Assembly (NCBI GenBank): GCA_022496205.1
Contig: WTXD01000012.1
Coordinates: 310,001 to 374,000 of the forward strand
From: Gloeopeniophorella convolvens
Taxonomy: Eukaryota > Basidiomycota > Agaricomycetes > Russulales
DNA length: 64,000 nt
Direction: 5' to 3'
Shown: one piece after another, positions 46,736 to 57,900 of the stretch
Layout: each line of letters starts with the position of its first letter
How positions within the stretch are numbered: position 1 is the first letter of the stretch
Position numbers and translations under genes: made by a program
The notes under the pieces: model-generated
Seen by the model: only the letters and a program-made list of their open reading frames with translations
What the model was told of the DNA's origin: nothing
The model's database searches: none

Positions 46736-48523
46736 CAGATCATCACGCCGCTACGCAGTGACTTCTGGTAAACTTGAGAGCTTGTTGTGACATCCTCTTG
46801 GGCCAAAAAGACGGTCTTGTAGCAATGATACAGCTGTCAGTCAGCGAAAAACGACACCGGTCCCTTATCGACATAGGGATTGGAGGATAAACGCACATTT
46901 CTCAACAACTTGTCCCACTTCCCGAAAACTTTGCGCTCCTCCCAGTTGATTGCGGGCGTCAGATTGTACCCCTTGAACAATTGACGGTGGTGATTTACGT
47001 GTTCAAGTTTGCGGTTCGGGCGGCGTTCCGACTTGCATCAGCGGGCAGGCGCGCCAGGAGATGGGAGAAGATGAGGGGTGGGCCTCGGGGAGTCCGCAAA
47101 GGGCACAAAGGATACTAGTACATAGAGGGAGCAGGTTGCCTATAACCAGATGCGGCAGATGCTGGTACTATTACACGTCAGTTGACGACATATTCATTCG
47201 CGGACTTACAATTCGCTTTTGCCTGGCCTCCCCAGGCCTCAGGCCCTCCTAGACCTGTATGTACTTACTGCTACTTTTACTTGGACCATCTAGGCTTCGG
47301 CGCCTTTTGCAGCATCTGCCACTGTTCCCTAAGGTTTTTTCGCTAACCTATCTCCGTTAGCGGGGTCGTATACTTCACGATCTATCGATCACTGGCGAGA
47401 CGGAGGCAATATGAGGAGCGATCCCAAGAGCTAGGGCCTAGGCAATGTTTGTATCAGTAACCATCATTCAGAACGGCGACTGGTGCCACACACTGACACT
47501 CTATCTTAGTTCACGGAGCCTCTGTGGCTCAGACGGTTGCGGTGATCGCTGATCATGCAGGGGTCCAATGGCTCACCGGCACCGGTTAAGATTCCCGGTC
47601 AGCGAGAGATGCCTGCTCTACAGGCTTCTACAGGCCTGTCCCCGCGGCGCTGCCACCGCGACGTCCTGTTCCGCACGATTTCCGAGTCCACTCACTCTCG
47701 TCGCGAACCCGCCGTCTTCTCGTTCCATAACGCCGTGCCAGATATTCAGCCGCCCTCATTTCACCAAACTCGTCACGCCCTTGCTGTTCTACACGACGAC
47801 CATGACCACTCTGACACGCCATACAGCATCCACGGCGTCTGCGTGTGCCCACTAAATCCGTACCGGCCGATATCTCAAATTTTGAAGCTCGCAATCTATT
47901 GTCCATTCGAAGCGCTGTTTGGCATCATGACCAACAAACGCTGCGCAGCGCCGTTTCACTCAAAGCGCCACAGCCTGCTGCGGGACCAGGGGGGCATCTG
48001 CTGTAGACAGGTTCAACACGATCGCCGATTTTTGTTCCTATATCACGGACTGGAACCGCTTTGGGGCTGCTGCGTGCCATCTTTGCTCACAGGGTAGGTA
48101 ACGTTGCATGTTCGCTGTCTGCTCGCCCTTCGTTTTTGGCGCTCATTGATATGTGCTAGGTACCATCGGAAATCTGCCTACCACGGTCCACACCGCTGTC
48201 GTCTCGTTGGACCGGTGCCGTCACTGCTTCTGCAGCGGGGCCGTTCTCGCGCCGCAACACCTCCATGAATCGAACGCGCTGTCCACAGAGCACGCAAGTT
48301 CTGACTCCGGGCATTACGCCCAAGTTGTGCCTTGTCGTGCGGATGTCACTGCTCTGGACTGATCCTTACGGGATGGGGTTCCATCGCGCCACAGGCATCG
48401 GAGCCACAGCAATGGCCCCCCAACTTCTCGCTGGCTTGTTGAAAGCTGCGATCCTCGGATGCTGCGAAGCCCATAAAAAGCCCGAGGTGACGCTACTTGG
48501 GCTTCCCAACTTCTCTCGCTGTT
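46736..48523. repeat. Upstream flank of GH15 copy 5, duplicate of the copy 4 flank
   Basis: From about 47150 this interval parallels 43150-43969 with indels, including CTCTATCTTAGTTCACGG at 47500-47517 against CTATCTTAGTTCACGG at 43489-43504. CATAAAAAG at 48472-48480 is the probable TATA element of copy 5. The left part (46736-47150) may contain more of the decayed copy's flank but nothing clear. The 180-codon open frame 47555-48097 matches no family and lies inside the repeat. Confidence 0.55.
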
Positions 48524-50471
48524 ATGCGTCTCTCGTTCATTCCTTTACTTCTTGCTGCCACGGGCCGACCTGTGGTAGGCGCACTCTCGGGTCCCGTCAG
48601 GCAGACCAACTTCGCCAAAGCTGCTCGATGCTATCTGGACAACCTCGCCAATGTCAGCGAAAACACACTCCTCGGAAAATTACGGGGATCGGAGATCGGT
48701 GCCGCTGTATGCCCATCTTGCACTTGCTCGCCAGAGGGAATCAGGACTGATGCCGCTCTTCTAGCCCGGTGTCGTTCTGCCCTTCATCCCAGATCCTGAT
48801 GACCCGGAGGAACCCGTGTTCCAACTCCGCGATGGTTGCCTCGTGTACAACGCCTATCTCGACCACCTCGCCGTCTTCAGCGACGCCGCACACTCCCTAC
48901 GGCCCGTCCTGGACGACGCGGCCCGAGCGCTCATCCGCACGCAGCATATCACTAGCCCCGCAGGAAACATCTTCACAGGCGGGATGAAGGAGGGGGTGTT
49001 CGACTACCGCCTGGACAGGATCACCGAAGTCACCGAACGCCTCGGGTCGCCTGCAGCGGGTACGTTTCCGCTCAGCAGGGGCTTCTCGAAAAGCTACTGA
49101 TGGGCTCGGCGTGATCATGCAGATGGACCACCATTCCGCGCAGCTGTCTTGATCAAGTATGCCGAGTGGCTCATTCAGCCTGAGCAGAATAATGGCACCT
49201 GGGTCGCTGACAATCTATGGCCATCCATCCACCTCGACCTGCAGTGGATCGCACTGCACTGGAATCAGAGCTCGTATGTGACAGGCCGTTTCCCCACGTG
49301 TCACATTGTTGCTCATATACAGCGCCGCAGTTACGATATCTGGTCGCCGCCTGTGTGGGGAGGATCATACTGGACGGCATACTTGCAGCATCGTGCGCTC
49401 AAGGCTGGCGCTCGCCTCGCCTCCAGCATTGGTCGTGGAGATGGTGCCTATGCGTTCGAGAGCCATGCATTAATCATCCTCAATTACCTGCAGGTCAGCA
49501 TCTCAGCATCGATCCTCTTCACAATCACCACTGACCATTGCGTCCGATAGACGTTCTGGAATGAGAAGGAAGGATACATGACGGAGGCCGTTCCTACCAA
49601 CGGCCACAGGCGCGGGGTCGTGCGCTCTGGTCTTGGTGCTGCGCCCCTGGCTGCATCTGTCCTCAACTTTGATCCATCATTGGGCTGCGATGCGGCGACG
49701 TTTCAGCCGTGCTCTGACCGCGCGCTCTCGACCCTCAAGGTCCTTACCGATGCCTACAGGGAGCGCTTCTCCGTCAACCACGACACTCCACCGAATCTGC
49801 CCGTGCTACTCGGACGGTTCCCTGAGGATAACCACCTTGGCGGCCACGTGCGTGACAGCTATTCCTTCTCTTTTCTGCATTGGGTGGGAAGATTAACTCA
49901 ATTCTGGTCTTAGGCACAATACTTCTCGACGTTCAACGCTGCGGAGCAGCTCTTCGACGCGGCTATCACCTGGGACATGCTCGGCGCGCTCGAAGTGACG
50001 CCCGTCTCGCTCAAGTTCTTCCGCCAGTTCGACGGGAACGTCAGCGTTGGCACATACACGAACGACACGGAAGTATACGCGCGTCTCCTTGACGGGATCG
50101 TCAACTATGCCTCGCGCACGGTGCTCCTCCTCGCGCAACACACGCCCGACGACTTTGTGCTCCCGGCTGCGCTGGACAAGACGAACGGGGCCGTGCGCGG
50201 GGAGCGGGGCTCGGCACGCAGCCTCGTCTCGGTGCTCACTGCGCGCCACGCGTATCTCGGGCTCATGCCGCCGTCGTGGGCGAACGGACGGCGCTTGACC
50301 GAGGAATCGCGCGACACACCGACGCCGGCGGCGGAGGCGGAACCTGCTGGCGAAGAAGCGCCCGCAGGCACGGATTCAATGTTCGTGGAAATGCTCGAGA
50401 GCATGTGGCATGAGAGGTACATCAGGATTAAGGAAGGCGGGGAGGAGCCGTGCTCCTGTGACTCCGAGTAA
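48524..50471 (+). CDS. GH15 glucoamylase-like secreted protein, copy 5
   Basis: Signal peptide MRLSFIPLLLAATGRPVVGA; exon 1 ends GSEIGAA. Exon 2 begins PGVVLPFIPDPDDPEEPVFQ and contains LRDGCLVYNAYLDHLAVFSD and GNIFTGGMKEGVFDYRLDRI. Later exons give NGTWVADNLWPSIHLDLQWI, then SYDIWSPPVWGGSYWTAYLQ in place of the catalytic-acid motif, RSGLGAAPLAASVLNFDPSL, TFQPCSDRALSTLKVLTDAY and AEQLFDAAITWDMLGALEVT. The base region is DKTNGAVRGERGSARSLVSV, with no Glu at the expected place. A Pro/Glu/Ala-rich tail (TPTPAAEAEPAGEEAPAGTD) ends EPCSCDSE. I checked each intron: all join in frame, so this is the intact member of the copy 4/5 pair. It has no starch-binding domain. Confidence 0.88.
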
Positions 50472-50639
50472 GTGGTCTGTACGGTAGGAAGGACACTTCT
50501 GCCATGCCACCGAGTCCTGGTAAGTGTGTGATGGTGTTTCTGTTAGGTTACCACACAATGTGATTGTTGGACAGTGATAAGATAAGTAGATATGGACTCT
50601 GATATTCCTATCAATCGTAGCACGCTCTTTTGTTCGCTT

Positions 50640-53363
50640 TCATTCTACTATGTGGATCGGCGCGTCGTACTCTAACCGGGTGTCTGGTAACTGCGCGCTC
50701 CCGTCTTCCCTCGCTTCCTTCTCGACGTCTGTTGGGGTGTAAAGCGTGCTCTTTGCCTTCTCAGCGTACACTGTCGCGCGGTGTACAGGATACTTCTTCA
50801 TGAACAGTACTGCATGTGGCAAGCTATCGGTATGCGGAAGGCAAGCTATCGCGCGAGTATTACGTACCCATGATGAAGACCAAGGACACGATCGGCGTCC
50901 CAACGACCCAAAGCGTGCGGATGCTCATCGTGTAGGCGTGCAAAAGCTGCGCGCGCAGCGCGGGCGGCTCTACGTTATGCAGGCGGCGCACGCTGTCTGC
51001 TAGTGCAGAACTCGTGAGATTGGGCGGGACGCCGGCAATGCGCGATAAGCGCTGGCGGAGCTCCTGCACGTGCGTAGGACTTTAGCGGGTCGGCGGTGGG
51101 GTGCAAGCGGGTGCACGCACGGAAGACCAGATCGCCTGCCCTACAGAGACGCCGACGGTCGAGCCGATGAGGCGCACGAGCGCGTATGCTGCGGTGCTCG
51201 TTGCCATATCCTTGACTGGCATGGCAGCGTGCAGCCCAATGAGCGGGAGGAGGAACAGCCCGCCGAGACCCGCGCCTGCGATGAGCGGGAAGATCTCCTG
51301 CACGGCTCTTGTGTCATGCATTAGCGTCAGGAAGGGCTACGGAGGGCATAGGGTGCATACATGGAGGACTTGTCGTCGAGCATGATCATGAGGCCATATC
51401 CGACCGAGGTCAAGAACTGCAAGGATTGCGTGAGAGGGGCAGGAACAATAGCAACGCGGATAGGATGCGCACGTAGGAGAACCATATTCCCGGGCGGAGG
51501 TCTCCCAGTGGTGCAATTGTGAACCCGGCTAATGCAGAGGTGATTGACGAACCGAGGGAGTATGGTAGCATCCTAGGCGAATGAGCAGAACGTACGGGCC
51601 GCCAGATTGACATCACAAGACGTACTTGACTCCAGCCATAGTAGCAGATGCGCCGAGGACTTGGTAGTACAGGGGGAGATAGAACGCGCCTGGGCAGGAA
51701 TAAGTATGAAAGTATGGCTGCGTGGATCTGCCAACATACCCATGAAGAAGATGAGCGAGTGGAAGAATCCGGAGATTAGGATGATCCCTGGTGTGCGTGT
51801 CTGCAGTTCATCAATTGAGCGGCACCGCAAAGCTAGTCTAAGTATCTATCTACCTTGAAAATCCGAGGCGGTATGATGGGCGACTTCGTCGTGCGGGTTT
51901 CCCAGACGGCTGCTGAAATGAGCAAGACACCGCCCATAGTGAGCAGCGAGATGGTGGCTGGTGAGTTCCCTGCGGCGAGAAATATGAGCTCTGGAACCCC
52001 AGTATAGTAGCAGCGAGATGGTACGAACAACGCGTCTCGCTCTGGTTGAATCCAAGAAGAAGGCACATCACGCCTGCGATGAGCAAGAGCAAGCCAATAA
52101 AATCAAATTCGGCCACGTGCTCGCCCAGCGTCTTGCCGTGGTGAGAGTTCAAGTGCAAGTAGAAGAAGAGAATTCCGATAGAAATGGCACCAGTTGGTCT
52201 GAAGTAGATCAATGTACGTGTCGCAGGGGCTGGGCGATCGACGTACAGGTTTATCCAGAAACACCTGTAGTCCCGGTCAGCCGAATCTGACACCAAGTAC
52301 ATGAAACATACCACCGCCATGATACGTGGTCAGTCAAAACCTGCAGATTTATGTTCGAGTTATGGCCCCGATATCTCTCCAATGACGTCGATGCTTACTC
52401 CTCCGACAAGGGGTCCGATAATCCTACGCAGGGTGTCAGCGCATTTTGCTTGGAGAATTCGAAAGTAACTTACGATGCTATCCCCATGTTGAACCTGCGA
52501 AGCCTCCCCATTTACCTCGGCTGCAGTGCGGGGTAAGCAAAATCAGGCGGAGTGGACGGAACAAGTTGATGCATACTCCTTGAGTGGTACGATATCACCA
52601 AGAACGACGTTGACGAGCTGCATGATCCCTAGGTAGTCGTAGAGCTCAGCGACGAGCGACATGTGCCCATGTAACGTATCGGTTACCTCCGCCACCGACG
52701 CCCTGAACAGCGCGCGAGACAATGAGCCATGTCATGTTCTGCGCCGCGCCGCAAAGTGCGGACCCAATCTGTATGTATGCTGTCAGCGCCATTCTAGAAT
52801 GAGCCAATACCGCCGATGAGCCTACTAGGAATACAACGATGGAAGGGTACAGCACGAGCTTGCGCCCGAGAATGTCTGCGAGTTTGCCATACAGCGGCTG
52901 CAGAGCTGCGGCGGCAAGGAGATATGAGCTACAGAAGCCTCATGGCCAGTCGGTCAGAATGTTGGGCACAAAGTTGCGCGAGACACCGGACCTGCCAACC
53001 CAGGAATAGTTCGTTCCGCCTCCGAGATCCTGAGCTATAGTAGGCAGGGCTGTAGCGACGCTACGAGGCGCGAGACAAGGCCATGAGCGGCGCTTAATTG
53101 AGGCTTGCACGTCACAGAGCCTGAGACGCACATTGTCTGGTCCAGCGCAGCCTGATACCAGTTCGAAGTCAAATTCAGATAGATTATAAGGCACGCATGT
53201 CCAGACCCACCAAGAATGTCGCGAGCATCAGGCCCGAGACAACGAGCGGAAGATTATTGCGCGGCAACACCTGCGTCTCCGCCGCTCGCCCACTCACGCG
53301 GACATCCTCCCGCGGCTGGTTTTCAGATTTCTCAGAACTACTGCTATGCCCAGGTGAGTTCAT
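50640..53363 (-). CDS. DHA2-type major facilitator transporter (14 membrane segments)
   Basis: Drug:proton antiporter-2 family exporter of the plasma or vacuolar membrane. The start MNSPGHSSSSEKSENQPRED leads to the first membrane segment LPLVVSGLMLATFL, which continues through a 20-nt exon (53132-53151) and the next exon as AALDQTIVATALPTIAQDLG, the family hallmark. TNYSWVGSSYLLAAAALQPL and YGKLADILGRK (motif A) follow, then MTWLIVSRAVQGVGGG, DHVSWRWCFWINLP, ISIGILFFYLHLNSHHGKTL and FDFIGLLLLIAGVMCLLLGF. Late segments include IFPLIAGAGLGGLFLLPLIG and STAAYALVRLIGSTVGVSVG. The tail is VHRATVYAEKAKSTLY...IHIVE. About a dozen introns are required, some joins in the middle unverified. Substrate is unknown. 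Confidence 0.85.
53132..53151 (-). other. 20-nt microexon of the DHA2 transporter
   Basis: Minus-strand sequence GCTGCGCTGGACCAGACAAT, flanked by TATCAG acceptor and GTGCGT donor. Splicing exon 1 (ending ATGLFL-type frame at 53211), this exon and the exon from 53060 restores FLAALDQTIVATALPTI, the conserved first-helix motif. Introns would be 53152-53210 (59 nt) and 53061-53131 (71 nt). Confidence 0.8.
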
Positions 53364-53759
53364 GTTACGGTTCGCAGGAGGCCTCTTCTGCAGTTCACCG
53401 CGGTGCGCGAGGCCAATTTATACCATGTCGAGTACCATGTCGAGTCAATTCCGACAAGGAGTGTCACGGGACCTGTAGCATGAGGGAGTACGGCCGTGAT
53501 TGGCTTCAGGTATACCGTTGTGTTGTGGGACGCTGGTGACTCAGAAAACACGAACATGCAATGCGGCAAAGCTGGCTCTCCTGGGTTTTCGAAGCCTGCG
53601 ACCCTGTCTTGGCGTGGCTGCCGTGGGGCGCGCGAGTCGGCATGAGTAGCAGAAAGACGCATGCGATGTGAACGGCAGCTGGATAAATCGTCGACGGGAG
53701 GAGCGGCCGACAGGGCCCGGCACACCTCAGGAAGATCGTATCGTAATAAGTACTCACGG
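53364..53759. promoter_or_regulatory. Region between COG5 3' end and the DHA2 transporter start
   Basis: About 400 bp upstream of the transporter and downstream of COG5, both on the minus strand. A short direct repeat, TACCATGTCGAG, occurs twice near 53420-53445. No other feature was recognised. Confidence 0.4.
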
Positions 53760-56700
53760 CTACGCCGCGCGCGCGCTCGCGAGCACGCTGCGCGCCAGCA
53801 GCAGGTACTCCGTTGCGGGGTCGTCGCCCTCCGCCTCCGTCATCTTCTCCCAGTGCGCGAGCCCGCCGTCGACGAGCGTGAGCGCCTCCTCGGGCGCGTG
53901 CTCCTCGACCCAGCGCACGTACTCGGACGCCTGCCACCCGTGCAGCACGTGCGGCAGCGGGATTGGCGCGCGCACGAGGATGTGGTGCAGCACGACGAGC
54001 GGCGGCAGCCCCGCGGTCGCACTGGGCTCCGCGAGGCGCGCTGTCTCAGGAAGAGCAGTGGGCGCAGGGCGCGGAGCGCGCGGTACTCGGCGCCCGCTGC
54101 GTCGAGCCCGCCGCCGCCGCCACGCTTGCCTTTGCCCTCGGCCAGGAAGGAGCCGAGCGAGAACTCGAGCTCGGTCATGTCGCCTGTGAGCTGCAGCGAG
54201 CGCGCTTCGTCGAGCGGCTTGACGATCGACACGTGCAGCACGAACGTCCGCAGGACATGGCGCACGATGTCGAGTAGCCTGTGGCGCCGACTGTGAGTTT
54301 CTTTGTTTTGTGCACAGAAAGATAGAGGCCCTCACCAGTCTCGTGCGACGTCCTCGACCTGGAGACGCCCTAGGATCTCCGTTTTCGCGAAAGCTAGCTT
54401 TTCATTGAGCTCCTTTACGTAAGCGCTTGATCCGCCCATGTCAAAGAGGGGGTCAGCAGACCGCGCAGGCTCGCGGTGGAGCTTCGAGATAATCGCGCTC
54501 GTCTCGGTCTTGATGGCGTCCAAGAGCGGGTCGACAATGTGACTGTATGTTTCGATCATATCCTGTCGGCGGATCAGCACCACGCCACGCTCGCAATCTG
54601 ATAAGGACTTACAGTCACTGATGGCTTGAGGACCGCATATACATCGCTGGAGTGCTCTTCCCCGAGAGTACGCAGTCGCGTGCCACAGTGGTAGAGGAAC
54701 GACGCGAGTGACGTGTTCTGCACTTGCTGCGGCGTCGCAGTAGGCCCCGTGAGCAGCGTCGCTGTCCGGTCCCGCACCACAAGGCCGTCTGCGCGCACAA
54801 GCAGCATATCCAGGCTAGCCTTGGCGCTGCGTGCGACAGAGCGCACAAGAAGCGGGTCGAACTTTGCCGCATCAAGCTCGTTGGCGATCGTGCGTGCAAT
54901 GTTGGCCCCTTCGGTTGCGGAGGGCGGGGATCGCGCGCCGCCCTGGAACGCCTGGCCCACAGACTCGTTCATTTTGTTAGATGTGCGTGACAGATATAGA
55001 GCTTCGAAAGACGAGAGCGCGCGGAGAACGAGAACCGTCTCTGGACTGAGGAGTGTGAGTTGGTACTACTGAGCGAGCAAAACAGTTGCTGACCTTTGTC
55101 GGTCCTGTGTGTACACGGTGTCCGTCTGCACTGCAATCTTGGAGAAGAATTCATGGAATAGACGCAAAAGTTTGGGATACCCGGAACTCAGAGTTTGCTG
55201 CAGGAATGTCGAGTCTGAGAGAAGAGATGAGGCAGGCCCAAAAGACTGAAGAAGTGAACCCCTACTCTTCGCTGCCTCCCGAGTTTGCTTCTCTAACGAG
55301 CGCCCAAGGGCTGCCCAGAATGTTGTACTTGGTTTGCTCTCCAGCACCTGAGCAACTGTCCATCACACGATCACGCCACGGGATTCCATGCTGCGAAACC
55401 AACCTTCATAGCCTCGTCGAGGAACACTATCTGTGAAACAGGGTCCTTCTTCAGTTTCAAGACCCGCTCCAGCGTATACACCTGAGTGCCAAACCATCAA
55501 CACACGCCCCTCGATAAGGGGACCGAGCTCACTTTTATGCACGCGCCAGCCATGTCTTCGATCAGGGTTGTCAGACGGCTCCAGAGCGCGCTTGTCCACT
55601 GCGGCGCAGTTACATTGGTCGGCTCCTGCCGCACGCGCGACTTGTACATCAGGTTCATCGATGATGACGCAGGTTCTGCGCAGCACAGCTCAGCCCAGGA
55701 TGCACGGTTGCTAAAGGAGGCGAAGGCCGCACCTTTCGCGCTGAGCTCCTTCGAGATCCGCGAGACGTCAAACGCGGTCCTAATGCGCGCCTCGACGGCG
55801 CCTGAGAGATCCATGACAAGGTTCTGCACGAGATCGGGCAGCAGGCGCAGATTGTGCGCCGTCTGCAGCGACGTCGCGAGCAGCGGCTGGTTCTGCGTGC
55901 CCATCCGCATCAGCGAACGTGCGCGCGCGTACATGAGGCCGGGAGCGGACGTACGATCTGCGCAAGGCCCTCGAGGACCATCGTTTCCATGTCCGCCGTT
56001 ACTTTCGCCCGCGCCGACTCGATGAACGACAGGTGCGCAGAGACAGCCGCGATCGAGCGCAGCGCGATGCGCCCGCTCGGCGCAAGCGCGGGCTCCTCGG
56101 ACGCGGGCGGCACGTCCTCCGCGCCCGCGCTGTACGTGTCGGGAGTGATTTCCAGCAGGTCGTCTGCAGGGCGCGGCAGTCAGGCGCCTGGTGCACGCTG
56201 AGTAGGCGATGCACGCACTGAGCTCCGCGATCGTCAGCGCGGCCTGCGCGAGCGCGCGCTCCTTCTCGCCCTCTTGCTCGAGCCCGGGAGTCGCGCTTCG
56301 CCGGCCGTCCGCCATAGGCGTGCCGGGCCTCGCACCGGGCGCCTTGGGCTGTGCCGGCGCGGGCGCGCTATCTGTGCCGTCGCCGAGCTCTGCCATTTGT
56401 GTTTGGAGGCGCTTCGCGAGGACGGTGAAGCGCGAGGTGCGCCGGAGGACGTCGGAGACTTGTTGCAAGCGCTGGAGGCGCCTCACGCTTTCTTGCATCG
56501 TCTGGTAGGGTGTGCGGAACTTTTGGCGCAACCTGCGGAGGACGGGTCTGATCAGGTTGGGGACATGTGTGGACATTGCGGATACGCACTTCTCTAAAGA
56601 TGTGTCGAGCGAGTCGAGCCCTTCCTTCACGGTTTGCAGAGATCCACTCAGCTCTCCTACCCCCGCCGCCTGCTCGAGCAGCTCTTCGTGATGCGTGGTG

Positions 56701-56974
56701 ACCTGGGGTATGGTTCGGCGGAGGTACACAGTCATTCCCGATGAAGAACACGCACCACGTTCTTGATCTGCTTTGACACGTCGTCGATGCCATAGTTTAA
56801 CTTTGCAATGGCGACAGAGATGTCCTCCTTCGCGGGCTCTAGGCCTGTAGGCTTGGCCGGCTTGGACGAGCCTGGTTGAGACGGGTACGGCTCTCCGGCA
56901 AGGACGGCGTTTGCATATTCGTTAGCGTCGAAGTCGGACGACGCAAAGACGGCATAATCTATGAGGCGAGGCAT
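53760..56974 (-). CDS. COG5: Conserved oligomeric Golgi complex subunit 5
   Basis: Subunit of the COG tether needed for retrograde traffic within the Golgi. The N-terminus MPRLIDYAVFASSDFDANEY and ISVAIAKLNYGIDDVSKQIK is followed by TTHHEELLEQAAGVGELSGS, KFRTPYQTMQESVRRLQRLQ and QVSDVLRRTSRFTVLAKRLQ, the coiled-coil start typical of COG5. The middle (DLVQNLVMDLSGAVEARIRT, FDVSRISKELSAKGAAFASF) and a C-terminal helical region (VRSVARSAKASLDMLLVRAD, VQNTSLASFLYHCGTRLRTL, MRHVLRTFVLHVSIVKPLDE, LRLTGDMTEL-like QLTGDMTELEFSLGSFLAEG) follow. The last exon reads GLPPLVVLHHILVRAPIPLP and ends LARSVLASARAA at a stop at 53760-53762. Expected length is roughly 850-900 residues. Pro/Ala- and Gly-rich inserts are poorly conserved. 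Around nine introns are inferred, several with uncertain edges. Plus-strand open frames here are GC-rich shadows. Confidence 0.9.
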
Positions 56975-57900
56975 CAGAGGAGGTAGCGCTCAGCCTGCGA
57001 GCTGAACGTACGTGCCTGTCATGAACTCACAATAACGCTAGTGACTTGGGAAGTTGGTGATCCGATACGACGTTTGGCTGAAGCGATGCCCCGTCTGAGT
57101 TGGTGATATAGCCACTATTAGTATCGAGCGCGACGGTCGTGCAATGCTGCTGCGACGGTGGCGACAGCGGCGACAGCGGCGGGAACGCTAGCCCTGCATC
57201 ACGTGCACGTCGGCGACCATTTGAGACCCGGGAGACTTGCTTCACTTTGCCCTCGCCCTCGTCACCACCACAGTTCTCCAAGGACCACCGCGGCAGTCTG
57301 CAACGCCGTCCACATACTGCAATTATGACCTGACTCATAGAGATCGGAAGGCTTCGACGAGTGGGAGCCCCGCAAAGAATTTCATCGTGATGGCGGGCAC
57401 CTCTCCACCCCGCTCCCAGCGCGCCCCTTTGACGCCCATCCCTGCACAGGCGCAACCCGCGCGAAGATTCTCGACGTTCTACGCGTTCTGTGCGCCGCTA
57501 TCTGTTCTCACGGGAGCGTGCTGTAGTCAGCACAGGCTTGGCACCGTACTCCTGCAACAAGGAATTTCAGTCGCCCAAGTGCAAGCTCGCCGATGCTCGT
57601 TAGCGCGGACGGGAGGGCGAATCGGGCACAACTGGTCTCGGGAGCTTTCTGCCTGACAACGGCTTGCACGGAGACGGGAGTCGCGCGAGCCTCTGCAGCG
57701 TGATTTCCAGGGTCGCTCCATTTGCCCACACCTAAATTTGTGGACCACGTGTGACGTCAAGCAAGTTAAGGCCATTCCTCGGCCGGCGCGTCGCCTCGTT
57801 CCTAGGATGATGCACTTCACGCTCCACACTAAAACTGGTTTTACTATTTCTGTGGCACGCATAGCTTAGGATCCGGAACTACACTCCCTCCCTCCCCCCA
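56975..57900. promoter_or_regulatory. Divergent region COG5 / Gly-rich orphan
   Basis: About 930 bp between divergent starts. It includes a small run of GGCGACAGC units near 57160-57180. Open frames on both strands (e.g. 57027-57455 minus) have no recognisable motif, so I treat it as regulatory and leader sequence. Confidence 0.4.

Noticed and set aside
47555..48097. 180-codon open frame upstream of GH15 copy 5
   Set aside because: It falls in the duplicated flank; the matching flank of copy 4 does not keep the frame, so it is unlikely to be a protein.
53661..54296. Long plus-strand open frames over the end of COG5
   Set aside because: Composition is that of reversed GC-rich codons, and the minus-strand frame carries the COG5 C-terminus.
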